Notes: generated by a model from the letters alone, not told the origin. A DNA stretch of 64,000 nt from Anseranas semipalmata (GCA_013399115.1 VXAA01001239.1:192948-256947); one strand, 5' to 3'; positions 24,601-37,839 are shown, counted from the first letter of the stretch. Made by a program: numbers and translations.

Positions 24601-27600
24601 AGGCATTCCCTCATCAGAAAAAGGAAAAAAAATGTTAGGTACAAGTTACAAAAGTGGCAGCAACTCAGAGGAAGACCAGAAGTACCACAGCAAGGTGAAG
24701 AGAGCATGTGCTGCTGACAAGAACCCAAATGTACGTGCGGCAAAGCGCCGCTTCTCCTTTCAATCTTTTATGAACTTAACAGAGCATTTTACAGCAAGGA
24801 TAAAACCCAGTGACCGGTGGAGCCGTTCCAGCAGCACCGCTCCCTCCAGCTCAGCAACGCTTCATTTACTGGTTCTCAGAAGGCGTACCAGGGAACTGGG
24901 CTCACAGCTGCTTGCCCCAGGACCAGGGGATGTTAGCAAGGACAGAAGCATAACCCAGGCATTATACGTGTATCAGAACTTTTTGCCATTTAAGTAAGAC
25001 AGCTGTCATTTCATCTATTCTGAACTGCATGCATTTTGCCTGTGTGTGAAACAAAAATACATTTATTGGGGGAATCCAGGCTCAGCACTGCAGACCATGA
25101 GGATGCTCTGAGAGCCACCTCAAGTGGCCAACTGTGCTCCATAAACCCGTCCTCTGTGCCCACACGCTGCTTGCTCCACAGCCTGACCACACACACACCA
25201 AATTCACATGCCTTGCAACTGCACGAGAAGCCCACGGGCTTCTCTGTTTAACAGAAATAGCAAAGGTAAACACTGCTGGAATGTTCTTGGAGGGCAACTT
25301 TTGAATGTTAAATGAAGAAACCAGCTCATTTTCTTCAGCTACAAACTCCAGAAAATTACAAAGTGCCAATACACGATGTAGTCATTCTATCACCCAACGA
25401 AAAGCCTGAAAACAGCCATCGATCTTTTATTCCTCATGTTTTTATGGAGACAGAACCTTCCCGTAAAATAGGTATAAGGTTAGGTTTTATAGGTTATAAA
25501 ATAAAATATACTTAAATAAGCTTCTCATTAATAAAATGAGTGCCTTCAGTTTGTTAACTGCCCAGTAAAACAGCCTCACGTTAGTTACCTGCTTACCCGT
25601 CTCACATTAACCACTACATGACGCTAATCAATGTGGTTCATCGCTTGCATTGCAGCACCACTGAATATTTTAATTCTTGAAATTTGATAGCTGATTGTAA
25701 CATGGAGCTTCACCTGCAACTTTAAAAGGTTGTTTTGAAAAACAGCCCAAACTGCCTCTTTGCTGCTGAGCGATACCGACGATGCGCAGTCCTACAAATG
25801 TAATTAACAGGGCTTGGAAAGTTATACTCACCGTCAGGAAAGGGCATAAAACAGAAAACCACACGGCCTCTTTGTCTGCAGGCTGACAGGTTAAAATCAC
25901 AAGAGACATCTGAAACTTGTAAGTGATAAGAGAGCAGTGGATAACCGCAATTAATTGCTGAGAAGCGCGAAGGTGGCGCCGCCATCCCTCCGGACGCAGA
26001 AATGAACACCAGCTCCATCCACGGGGCACTACGACCAAAAGCAAACCCAAACGCACGCGTGAAGGTCGCTGGGTGGCAACTTGAATGATAAGACGCTACC
26101 AGGGACAAACATCCTGAAACACGTTTGTCCTGCCACCATTTGCAGGTCTATTTGTGATGGTACAGCTGTGTTTAACAAACGTATTGTTATCCAATTTAGT
26201 ACGTCCTAATAATGAGAACCACAGATGTAGACCCTAAACTGGGAAAAATACTACTAGTGCTAGATCCTTTCTGCATGTGTATCTTTGTTACGAATAAAAA
26301 GAATAAAACAACAAAAAAAGGCAGGCTTCTTTGGAGGGGTTGTTTGTTCATTTGGAAGAGAGGAAAGAAGGGAATTAAACTTATTTATGAAATTACAAAA
26401 CTTGAAGTCAAGCCAGAGGGTTTTCTAGGCTGTTTCCCCTATTTCCCCAATTCTCCTTCCATTTCCCTGTGGAGGCAGCAGCTTCATTGATCGCAAGTTC
26501 TGAACTTACAATGTTCTGAAGCTTTAAACTGTGAATTCAGTATTGTACCCTAAATCATACAGCACTGCCAAACTGAAGAGAATATTTTTTAAAAAATTGT
26601 AGACAGCAGGTATAAAGAATGGAAGACATCTACCTGACAACCTCAGATTGACCAAAAAAGAAAAACATTGCACAAACGTATCCAATGATACACAAACACG
26701 CATGGTATTACACCGAAAACATTACTTAGAATCATTATTATTCATAGGATGAGCACTAACAGGTTAGAAAAAAGAAAAACTGAAGCTGACTTAATGAGCA
26801 GTTAGACAACATTTTTCTTCTTGTTTAGAAACAAAGGCTTGATTTGATGTTTGATTTCCTTGTGAACTTCTCTAGTGCAGTCAGTATTGTACTATCAGCA
26901 CGCTTCATGTAGGCTCTAGCTATGCTAAAACAGATCTATATTATATAAATATTTATAATTTATAGAACGGGTCTTTATATATAATATAAAATAATGTTAA
27001 TTAATATAGCTGTGCAACTGAAGCAAGGAAGGGCAAGCTTAAGAATGTCACCTTCCAACAGTAAGATGATGTGAGAGGGTGATATGGTGCTACTAGCATG
27101 GGGAACTTGTGTTAGTAGTTAGCATATGGCCAAAGTAATGAATTAAAATTTGTCAGAGCTACACAATAAAAGATCGTAACCAACAGCAGAGTGGAAGTTA
27201 TAATCTTAAATAACTGATGGTACAGAAGTAAGGGAGAGCCATTGCTTGGACTTTTTTGGGCTTACCGTTAGACATTTGGACCCCATCGTGTGAGACAGTT
27301 ATGCTTGCCACATGCAATGAAATTCTGCAAAAAGAAATATGCATGACAAATTCAAGATGAAACTGAGTTGTGTAGCTGGGCAAAAGTGAAGGAGTCGGGT
27401 CCCCTGAAGACATGGGATTAGACACCTGTGGTCAGTTGTGGTCTGTGCCCTGAGGGAGCAGTGACAGCAAACAGTGTAAATCTCAGAAAGCCAATGGCTT
27501 CTGAAGCTCAAAGGTGGCCCGTGAGACAGACCGGTCACTGGGACAAACAAATCTTGATGGGAACAGTCAACACCGCAGAGCACCTTGGAAGCAAGGACGA

Positions 27601-30600
27601 TGTTTACATCCTATTTGGCAGAAGTAGAGACACACATGAAATTATGGTAAAAATACAGTCACTAATTTTGGGTGTCCAAAACATCTATGCTTGCTTTTTT
27701 GAGACTGCTTAACATTATGTGGTTATTGACACATTTAAAACACAACTGTTGACTGCAGTCTAAGTTACAATGCTAAGCAATTCTATTAATTGTTGTGTGC
27801 AGTTAATTACTGTGTGCAGTTTGGGGCACCACAATATAAGAAGGACATGAAACTATTAGTAAGCATCCAATTGGCTTGAAGCGATTCAGGTTGTCTGCTG
27901 GACTATGCAGGACTCGTGAGACAAAAGTTACTGTTTGACAAATCTGGTGCTGGATGAACTGATACCAAGTCTCAAACGTTTCTTGACAAAAGGAGAGATG
28001 TCTTCTCATGCTTTTTGCATATGTTCACAGCGTGGTGTCATTGTCTGCCAGAAATCGTGTGGCATCCTTGATGGGAAACAGGCATTCCCAGCATCACTTC
28101 TGAACGGTGCGACCCCGCCACGGAGGTGTGCGGATGGTATTCGTACAGAAATCCTGCAGCGATCCACTGAGCTCTCCGCTTGACCAAAGCAGCACAACCA
28201 ACGCTTGGGTGGGGGTCAGGCGTAAAGAGGTATTCCCACCAAAATATTGGACAGGACTCCCCGTAATCAGAAAATGTTCAGGTGTGACCACAAAATTGTG
28301 ATCAACCCGTCACCAGGGGTCTCTCAGAGTTATGGCAGTAGGAAGCCAAATGCAACAGTTGCAAGTTGGTGTATTACAACCTCCACCTACCTATACAGTT
28401 TTGTCCACATCAGCACAAATTCCTCTCTGCTCCAGTGTTGGCAAAACTTCAAGTGTAAGCAGAGTAAGTCCTCCAGTCTTCCATGGAGATGTCTCTGGGT
28501 CATCTGCTGATCAGCAAATCTAGGACAATACTTGCAAATTCTGCCTTGCAACACATGGTTAGATGAGACTTTCATTATGTTCAGCATGGCATCCAAGGGA
28601 TCAAAGCCTTGCAGGGTGAGCTGCAGGAAGCTCCGTTCCTGCCCAGGAGAACTGCCCTTCACTGAGCGGTCACAGCTGTAAGGATAAAGAGCTGCCCTAC
28701 TCTCCCCCAAATGGACAACCGCCGCCCCAGATACCCTGGAAGGGAATCTCAGAGCCCCCTAGAGCTGAAACAGAATTAGCTTGTCCTGGTTTTAGATCTG
28801 GAGTGGACTATGCCAAATGAAAGGTGCCACACTGGTAGATGTGGCAAAAGCTACTGCAAAACCCCCACAGATCTCATCCCCCTATCACCCTTCGGCCACT
28901 GCTGCTACACCAGTGCTGCTCCTCCCGCATCCGCAGCAGCTTGTAACCCAAACCGGGCAGCCAGGAGGCCCTTCCTCCCATCTCAGGAAACACAATCACC
29001 CAAAAGCCTGAAGTTGATCAAATATCAGGTGCTGGTATCAGGATACAAACCCAGGAACTCGTGACAGCGTTCAGCAGGCTGTGTGGGTGCTTGCAAGATT
29101 AATCTACTGCCAGGAAAAACACAGCAGGGTTGCTCAGTACAATCCACCCTTGCACTGGCAATGGGGAGAGTTGGAACAGGGTGCTTAGAAATAACATCAA
29201 AGCCCCCGTGTGCAAACCGAGGGTGCCTGTCACTCCTCCAAGCACGAGCACATGAAGCATCGAGCGCCCAAGCTTCTGGGCTGGGAGCAGAATGGCACGG
29301 TGCATCATTACAGGCCCCCAGATGGGCCCGCACAGGCTACTGCAAAATATCTACCAGGATTGGAACAGGATCTTTGAAAGAACAGGAAAAAATAGCCACA
29401 TTTTTTCTTTCTTAGCAACTTAGGATGCTCTGACAGCTCTGTGAAGGCCGATGACATGATTTCTCCTCAAGAAAGGAATGAAAAAGTGCCTTGTTTGCCA
29501 CTAGAAGCAGAAATGGAAAGCAAAGGCTTTTTTGATCTTGCCATAAGATGCCGCTCCGTTTCATGTCATTTGCAGGGTTGGGGAGGTACTAACTAATGCT
29601 TCACGCGGGGCTAGGTGAGAATTAGGGTCTGGTATTTATCAACATCACTATCTCTATTACCCACTGACGTTCAAAAAAAAAAAACCAAAACGCAAATGTT
29701 TAAAAAAGTCAGAATTGCAATAGCAAGCCTTAATTAGTTTTCGGTGCCTTTAGCTAAGCTTTTAATTCAAGTGCATGAAAATGCTTTGATTAAGCCACCT
29801 TCTAACTCAATTTCTTCAGATATCTTCCTGCTTTTGCAACAAATGACACAGATGCCAGAGACCACGGCTTCTGTCAGTGCACAGCCCTGATTCCCACTGA
29901 GAGCAGATCCACCCTGTGCACTCGGTAAAGCTTGGGTTATGCGGGTAAAACAAAATCTAGTCATGTCATTAAAGATTAAATTAAAATAAATACATACAAA
30001 GAGTCTGAATCCTTATGAGGGAACTTTAGTTCTGGCACTTTCTTTTGCATGCAAACTTGGTAATCCCCTTTGTCCAAAAAAAGAGATGGAACAATCTTTG
30101 CACCTTTTACTTTGCACACCCAACCAGAAGCAGCATGGTGCAGTACGGTCTTCACATCCACGGCACTGACCTCTGTCACCTGAGATAACAGCATCGCTGC
30201 CTGCAGTAACGGGTGGTCGTTCTCCACATGAAGAGACCAAGAAATCAGTCACGATGGATTTCCGCAAGCACAAAGCCACGACAACCGTGGGCTCTCAGCT
30301 AAGGTTTAGAAGTCCGCATAATCTCCAGAAGACGGACTCTTTGGCTGTTTCCTCCAGCCTTTTATTATTTGTGTCCCACAGCCCCCAGCGTGACCTTCCC
30401 AGCCATGTGCTTCCATCTCCCTTGGCTCTTTGTCCCATTCTCCTTACTTGTGCAATCCCAGCTTGCACTTGTCAAGGCTTCTGCTACATCGGCAGTCCAC
30501 GCCAGCAATCTAACTTTCCACCTGCCGGCTTACACGATTTCTATCCTACTCCTTGCCAAGTCCCTGTCATCTACCCCAAAGTCTCAGTCCTCCCTTCACA

Positions 30601-31179
30601 TTCTTCATGTCCTGTGTTCGTGTGCTATCCTACTTAACGCATAGTCCAGTTTCTTGTGAAATCTGTACCCGTGCTCTCCAATTCCCTTCTCCTTCCTTCT
30701 GCTACCTGGATCTCAGACTCGTCCCAAAGCCACCCAGCCCTTCAGTCCCACGCACCAGCAGAGGAGCCACTATGAAAGAAGAGAGGAGTGGATGTGAGAT
30801 TCGATGCTAAAAGAGAGATTGCAAGGGAAGTTTGGAGCTTCTTTGCTCACACACCTCTTTGGAGACGTCACAGACAGGCAATCCTGCCAAGCACAGCATT
30901 TCTGAGGGGACACGGTACAATCTGGCCAACACCAGGAAGCACAGATGTTGAGGATTCACAGGGCTAAGGAAGACCGCAAAGAGTAATCTGTTCCACCCAC
31001 ACAGCTCCAGAAAGAATCAACTATATTTATGTTGTTCTCGACTAACATTCGAACAACTTGCAATGATTCTAAAACACTCAATGACCTATTCCTTTGTTTC
31101 AGTTCCACTAATGCTGAACCCGACACACATCATCTGGTCCAGCACAGGCATGGGGAACTTTGCTTCACACCAGCTTTGT
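18661..31179. other. Gene-free stretch, likely intronic or intergenic
   Basis: No exon can be supported. GC content rises in patches (24.6-25.2, 28.0-29.4 and 30.25-30.8 kb) where short frames overlap on both strands, the signature of composition rather than coding. A short stretch near 27810-27900 resembles eroded CR1. The patch at 30.25-30.8 kb is strongly pyrimidine-rich on the plus strand. I saw no tRNA, rRNA or snRNA gene. Confidence 0.5.
27810..27900 (+). mobile_element. Possible eroded CR1 fragment
   Basis: The words 'cagtttggggcaccacaata' and 'aagaaggacatgaaa' follow the conserved CR1 stretch that normally reads as a 'ttttgggcccctcactacaa' then 'gaaggacattgag' order in plus orientation. 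Similarity fades after about 60 bases. Short and old, so uncertain. Confidence 0.35.
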
Positions 31180-31640
31180 GACATTTGAAGGTTATCATGT
31201 CTTGTTCACCCTGCCACTCTTCTTTGCGGGGAGCTGAAACAAACCCAGTCCTTTCAACCCTTCTTCATAGCCCATATTTTCTAAATCTTCAATTATTTTC
31301 ATTCCTCTCCTCTAATTCATCTCTGTTTTTCTTGGTGTGCACTGCAACTGGATACAACGTTATAGGTGAGGAAGACTATTACATAGTGTGGAAACACCAC
31401 TTATTACATCTTCCATGCTGGTCTCCTATCTGTATGTCACCATACCATGCTTGTCTTTATGGCAGCAGTGTGATTTTCTTTAGCACCACAGCTCATCATG
31501 TAAGCTACCACAAACCACAGCTCTTCAAAGAATAACCACTCAATCCCAGTTGCTTGTAACTACAATATCTTTGTCCTATTGAATAACCTAATTTTAATTC
31601 CATCTCCAGTATATTCACAGTCCCTCTCCAACTGCACATC
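31180..31640 (-). mobile_element. Ancient CR1 LINE relic
   Basis: On the plus strand the order of words follows the reverse complement of CR1: 'ttcttcatagcccatatttt' then 'ctctcctctaattcatctct', a 'tttttcttggtgtg' word, and later 'gtctttatggcagcagtgtg'. These correspond to the parts of CR1 that normally read in reverse complement as 'catgttttctag...', 'ccctcctctgga...', 'tttcttg...' and 'ggctgcagcatcacatt...'. Divergence is much higher than in the CEP135-intron copies, so this is an old insertion. Its boundaries are approximate. Confidence 0.55.
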
Positions 31641-34600
31641 AACTGCGGATGTAGCAAGCACCACTGAAGTCACTGTTGCAAACACTATTTCTTACCAAGT
31701 GTTGAATAAATAGGGAATCTCTCACTTTATTTGCTAAATTTGCTTTATTTGCAAACATGCTTTGTGCCGCGCAGCATCCTGCCTCACCGCACATCCCAGG
31801 CTGAGCTGCTTCGTCGAGCTGTCCGAGTCCCACCGCTGACTTTCAAAACATGCCGAGCAATGAAAAAAGATGTTCAAGCAGGTCGGCAATGTGCGCAGCA
31901 TTTTGGACACCTCAACACCAGAGAACGAGGCAAGCTTTTACTTATTCAGATCGTTTTCCTACAGTTTTTCTTAAGGCAATAAACTTGAAGAAAATAAAGC
32001 TAGATAGGTGTTACCACTAAAATGATAGACAACCATTTCAAAGCATGTAGGGGATATGAAGTGTTTGACTTAACTGATTTTTCTAGATAAGTATTAGTTA
32101 CCAGAAATGAAGGCAGTCGACAGAAAGGTCACAATTAAACATACCTAGCTACATCACCTGGGCCCATGAACTAAAGACAGCTGATTATGGCAGTATTTTC
32201 TTAAACAGCCTTCTTAGAGGCATGAAACTTGTATTTTTGTAATTCGGCATACAGCATGCATACAAAGGAAAAATTGAACTGTGTTTAAAAATGCATGGAT
32301 GTACTTTTATAGTAGCATTTGAATTATACTCACTTAATATGTTGTGGAACTGCAGCATAAGCCATTTATCAAAGATAATATGCAGCAAGATCTCTATATT
32401 TTTCTTCCTACCAAACTTAATTAACAAATCACTGTGATTCAGCCCATGTAACATGCTGGCTCTTGAATATTATTAGTTAAAAATGATTTGTTACAAGTCA
32501 ATTTATTTCTTTGTAGGACTTCATCAATGTAAATGCTGAATGTAAACTAAGTGCAAATGCTGTACGCTTCTGATGAAAAATATTTTTGTTCTTAAACAAA
32601 GAAATCATGTCCTATGCAACACAGAGAAGCAAGAGGAGTGAAAGTCCCTTCAGGAAGCAATATGAAACAATAAGTGTGAGGTCTACACAGCAACTCTTTG
32701 TTTCCTAAAGACAGAACTCACAGAATCGCCACAGAAACAAACATACTTTTTATCTGTCCTTGACTGAATAGATAAAAAACAGAATTTGGCCTGTCCACTG
32801 GTGGCACTAACGGGATTAAAGTTCGCCCTGTCACATTATGTGGCCTTCTATCACATTATGTGAAACCAATGAATTCTATTCTAACACGCATTTCATACCG
32901 CTTTATCAAATCTTACTCAAATACATAGGATCAATGAAAATACATAGGTGGTTAGAGCATCTCCACATCTACATCACACTAACGGAAGATTTTATGCAAC
33001 CATGTTGCCCTAGGCTGTTGATGCCAAAGAAATTGACTGTACTTTTCTAACATGCCAGTAGTAGGCTTGTCCATATTTGCTATAATTCCCTTTTTGGGCC
33101 TTTACAGAACAAAAACTGTGCATTGATTTTTTTGTGAGGAGAAAAGAAATCCCTCCCAACAATCAGTGTCTGCTATTTCAAACTATGAATAATTCAGAAT
33201 CTAAAAAAAAAAATATTTTTTCTTGTCCTGGCTTGTGAGGAAAAAAAGTCATGTTACAGACATTTAAGCATATACCATCTACATAAAAATTCTGTTTATG
33301 TTAGACATAAAACAACAGCCAAATATATTAGTGTTCATAAACTCATCATCACATTTCATTCAGCGCTTACAATGCCATGTATTTCTTATTTTAAGAGAGC
33401 TTACCTGACACATCTACAGTGGGAATATATTGAAATAAGGCTAAGCTCCATTACTCACACAGATTTATCAATTTTCAGTGACTGAGATAACTGGCAGAAC
33501 TGTATTCAGAATGACTAAGAGGCAAAGCAGGAGAAACCTCAAAACTTTAGTGTTCTTATTGCTGCAATCAGAAGGGGGAAACTAAAAATGCAGCTTTTTA
33601 ATATATGCAATTAAAATGAAATGTTACTGCCAAAATAACTGTCCCTTTTAAAAGTAAACCTATCCTGTTTAAGTTCACAGAAACTGGATGCTAAAAATAT
33701 ATATATTTTACCTAATAGATTAACAATTCTTCCCTGCTAACACCTGCATAACCTCACAAGACAACAAATCAAAATCACCTATAAGAAATAAATTTAAAAA
33801 AAAAAGTTAATGTCTTAGCACAGAACACAGCAAGACATTCATAATTTGCACCAAGTGTGCTTGCTACCAGTGTGCTTTTATAAATCACATTATACAGCAT
33901 ACAAGCAACAAATATTTTTTTATTGTAAGTGTGAATCAGTTCTCTCTGAAATGCAGGATTGTCCAAATGGGTACATGAAAAGAGCCCTTATTTTTAGAAG
34001 AGGATGACCTGAGATACATTTTCCTATTGGAGAAGAAAGAGCCAATAGCAATGAGCAGCAATCTCTTTGCTAAGTGCCATATTTATTAATAAAGATTTCT
34101 GGGTAATTCTCATAATGATCATCAAACTGTGGCATAAATAAATACACAAATCACTTTTGCATAAAGTTTCAATACACTTCACAGTGTTCAATTCAGGCTC
34201 ATGGAACTGGAATGAAATACTCAAAACCAAACACAACCTCTAACCCGATAAAGTGATATCAACCAAGAAAAAGGTTTTTTTTTAATATGATGAATTCTTC
34301 ACCTGGATTCAAACCATATAAAGTAAGTTATATGCACAAACGCTAATTACTGTCTGTTTTAAAACATGTCAATGGCTTTGTTGAAGAAACTCACAATAAC
34401 ATTTATGCCCAGTGATTAATGCTTTGATATACACCTAATTGTCCATGCAAGGTGCAATTGGAATTATTTTGGTGATGTGAATTTCTTCTTTGTGCATTAC
34501 TAAACATCAAATAAAGATCAGTCCTGACCCCAATTTATTGTCTCGAATCTGTTAAAATACAGGACCTGCTACCTACACGTTACTGATGTTGGGTAGCTTA

Positions 34601-34800
34601 AAGAGCTCGGTTTCGAAGACAAGAGCCCTTTTCGTACAATTGCTACACACTGTTTAGGGAAGCTACACAAAACCTGTTTGGGAATATAATGAATTTGAAT
34701 AATCTACGGAATAATTATGATCAGGGCTGTGGCTGTAAATTCCTCGTCCTTTTCTCTGCGCCCCATCCCCCAGCCACCCAGCAGCAGATCACTTTCAGTG
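31641..34800. other. Gene-free AT-rich stretch
   Basis: Very AT-rich sequence with many A and T runs and no exon, repeat family or RNA gene that I can recognise. It leads leftwards from the CpG island near 35 kb. Confidence 0.5.
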
Positions 34801-34879
34801 CCATCATTGTCAGGCATATTAAATTTTCAGGCTGCACAGTTGTGCCTTCCAGGTCCCTGCTTACCCCTGGACCCGTGCT

Positions 34880-35760
34880 TTCCACGGGGCGTTTTTACGC
34901 TGAGAACGGCACGGTACCGCTCGGCGGACTACAACTACAGACGGGCAGCTTTGTAATTCCCTCGCGTTCATACCACCAAAATCCATTACAAAGGAAAAAA
35001 AAACCCTCTTTCGGTGAAAAAGCAGGCAGCTCCGCGCCAAACGCCGTTCCCTCGAGCTTACCTGCCGGGGCCCTGGGCAGGGCGAGGCGCGGGGCGAGGC
35101 GCGGCGCGGTGCCCTTCAGCCGCGGCGAGCCGCCGATTCCATGGCTCGGTGCAACGCGACGGCGGTGGCGTGAGGGACGGCTTACCGGAGCTTCAACAAA
35201 GCAACGCAGCCCCGGCGAAGCGTGGTGAGAAACAAAGTCATCTTCCTGACAGATGCTGCTTCTCGGCAGAGCTGCGGCAGCGCGGGACTCCTGGGGAGAA
35301 CGCTAACAAAGGAAAACCAGAAGGGATCGGGAAGAGCCGAATTCCCCGGCAGCGACAAAGCAGCGCCTCCCGAGAACCACCGAAATTCCTCCTCCTCCCG
35401 CCTGACAAAGGCACTCGCCCCGGCGGGCACCCGCTCACGCGTCGCGCGGTTGCGCGGCTCGCCCCGCCGCGCCCGCTNNNNNNNNNNNNNNNNNNNNNNN
35501 NNNNNNNNNNNNNNNNNNNNNNNNNNNNNNNNNNNNNNNNNNNNNNNNNNNNNNNNNNNNNNNNNNNNNNNNNNNNNNNNNNNNNNNNNNNNNNNNGCGG
35601 CCCCGGCCTCGCTGAGCCCTGCCCTACGGCTCCTGTCCGAGCGGGGGAAGGGGGGAGGCCGGCCCTGCTCTGGGCTTGGCTGGAGCCTGCTGGTGCCGGC
35701 GCCCTGGCAGCGCCCGGCTAGCTCGGTGATGCGAGCAGTTGTTTGGCCCCCCTCGTTTAC
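34880..35760 (-). promoter_or_regulatory. CpG island with assembly gap; putative promoter and first exon(s) of a minus-strand gene
   Basis: GC content and CG density jump sharply here (for example 'ggcgaggcgcggggcgaggc' near 35080 and 'cgctcacgcgtcgcgcggtt' near 35431). Two strong minus-strand splice donors lie inside it: CGGCAG followed by GTAAGC (exon side begins at 35062) and GCTCCG followed by GTAAGC (exon side begins at 35186). CEP135 ends 5.5 kb to the right and reads leftwards, so this island is not its promoter. In human the next gene in the same direction is CRACD (KIAA1211), an actin-regulating protein whose first exons are non-coding, so a CRACD promoter is the simplest guess. A weaker plus-strand donor (GTGAGA near 35225) means a divergent transcript cannot be excluded. 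Long frames spanning it are composition artefacts. Confidence 0.5.
35478..35596. other. Assembly gap (119 N)
   Basis: A run of N within the CpG island. The flanks are extremely GC-rich ('ccccgccgcgcccgct' before, 'gcggccccggcctcgctgag' after), typical of sequence lost to poor coverage. The true length may differ. Confidence 0.99.
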
Positions 35761-37107
35761 TAAGGAAGGGGAGCGACTACAAAACAAAATTCAGCTGTCC
35801 CCCAACCCAGCAGTGCAGGAAACAGCCTGCCTTCTTTTCTACACCCTTAAATCTGGCACTTGCATTGCCTCTTTCACAGCCCTGGTCTTCCAACTCAGCC
35901 ATCCACGCCAGGATGTTACCAGTCCTGGTTTCCCAAGTCTCCCGAGGAGGGCACAGCATAAACCAGATGGTGCAATTAGCTCTGTCCATACCCTGCCACT
36001 CTGGGGACCAAAACTGGGCATGTGATTCGTGGCCTTCCACTTCTGAGAATTTGCCAGTCGGCTCTCCAGCTTCAGATGCTCCCCGGAAAAAATGCCATAC
36101 CGGAGGGATCCAGCCTGTTCCTTGTCTTTTGGGCCTAGCCCAAAGTGTTCTTTCTGCTATTGTTAAAGGGAACAGGGTCTTACAGAAAAGTAACACCCAA
36201 GCTGGGTCACACCAAAGAGCCATCTCGCACCTTTTGCTGTCTCTGTGTCCACTACCGGGCTAACTTAAAGGAAGAATGTAAGTTTAGGCATGCATTTACC
36301 GGTACTCCCACTCCCTAACGATTGCAGCTCAGTGAATTCCTGAGTCAGGAGTGATATTTGTGCAAAAACAAAATTAGCTGTATGATTCTGGGATAAATAC
36401 TAAATCACTTTTTCGTCTGCAGTGTTCGAGAGCCATACAAGCCGTGAGAGCTACAGTCCATTCCCTTTTCAGTCCCTTCACAACCAAAGTCATAGAATAT
36501 GTGGTATGATCTCCACCAGATAAACCAGCAATGAAGCTTACGTACCAGATCTCGTATTTGGAGGGCTGATAAATATATTGAGTACTATCTTTACATTAGC
36601 AATTACATATATATATATTTGTATCCAAAACGTGTAGTTGCAGACCACCTCAATTATCAGAGCTAGATTTTGCAGCACTCCGTTGAATGTTTTTTTTTTT
36701 TATTATTCTGTTTTGTTTTGCTGCTATTGCAGCACTTACACATTTTAGACAGTAGAATTAGGTGGGATAGATACAAAAGTAGCTACCAGAACTGAGGTAA
36801 ATCCAACCTTCATTTCTGCAAATTTACTCAATTACATGAGATTTTTGTTGACAAAGGTCAATCTTCGCACTTTCATGGAAGAGAAGCTATAAGCTAGAGT
36901 GAGATTTATTTATTTTTTTCTGAAGAACTGACACTTTCTGGGAAGTGATGCAGCTGTAAACCTCTCTAGCAAAGTGATGGATGGCTTTCAGGAACACATC
37001 GCTTTATAAATAATTGTTTCACTTTGAATTTATTGGATCTATCTAGAATTTCCGGGGAATAACCTGAATCTGCTAAGCATGTGCCGTGATCACAAGAAAA
37101 GACGGGC

Positions 37108-37121
37108 CCACTAGATGGCAC
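37108..37121 (+). promoter_or_regulatory. CTCF core motif
   Basis: CCACTAGATGGCAC matches the 14-base CTCF core consensus CCASYAGRKGGCRS at every position, on the plus strand. A GC box (GGGGCGGGGG, 37153-37162) follows 32 bases later in otherwise AT-rich DNA. It lies between the CpG island (35 kb) and the 3' end of CEP135 (41 kb), where an insulator would make sense. Binding is not shown. Confidence 0.5.
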
Positions 37122-37152
37122 ACATACACCATTTAAAAGCAAGGAGCGGGCT

Positions 37153-37162
37153 GGGGCGGGGG
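37153..37162 (+). promoter_or_regulatory. GC box (Sp1-type)
   Basis: GGGGCGGGGG, a full GC-box word next to the CTCF core. Confidence 0.4.
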
Positions 37163-37839
37163 AGTCTACCTCCCCTTCTGTGTGTCACTTATGCAAAGCA
37201 AATGGGCACAGATAAAGACGGCACACGCAGCTGTAGTCCAGTAACCCACACATCTCTTTTCAAACAAAATAATCAGATGTCAACATAATTAAAGGCTCAG
37301 TGAAAAACTTCCCGAACAGCAGTACCTGCTCCTTCAGTCCTTGGCTTACAAACAGCAGAATAACCACACTGCAACTCATTTCTGTGTTTGCATTCAGGAA
37401 AATACAGCTATCCCTACTCAGCAGTATTAAAAATGAGTAAAAAAAAGCCACTGGCATTCTCAACTTTTTCCCCATGCCCCCCTATTTGCCATCATGCTGT
37501 CTTAGTTAATTTAAACAAACAGTCCGATTCCTGCACCGTCGCCTTGAAACAATGAAGGACACGCCACTGACAAACCCGTGGTGGGGCAGCTCTGCTCAGG
37601 TTATGCCGAGCTAGCCCCACACACAGGTGGGACAGGCAACTATAATGTGATAAATACCAAAACTCACCATCTAACTCAGCTCCAACATAGAGAAATCTAA
37701 TATTGAGACAAAGCAATAGCAATGCAATTATTTTTACACTCATAGTTTCAAAAAGTCAAAGACAATATAGAAAACAAAGCACAATTTCACTACAGACGGA
37801 CATAAATAAGCACACCGCCGTTAGGGAAATGGCGCAGTC

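Noticed and set aside
24632..24997. Plus-strand frame of 121 codons
   Set aside because: Lys/Arg/Ser-rich chance reading in a locally GC-richer patch; no family resemblance or splice sites.
29976..30279. Two overlapping minus-strand frames (83 and 88 codons)
   Set aside because: No recognisable domain, no splice context, and two frames open at once suggest chance.
30254..30810. Overlapping plus-strand Pro/Ser/Leu-rich frames
   Set aside because: The stretch is pyrimidine-rich, which alone gives Pro/Ser/Leu frames in all phases.
35014..36025. Frames of 200-267 codons spanning the CpG island
   Set aside because: They run through the N gap and owe their length to GC composition; no known protein is visible on either strand.
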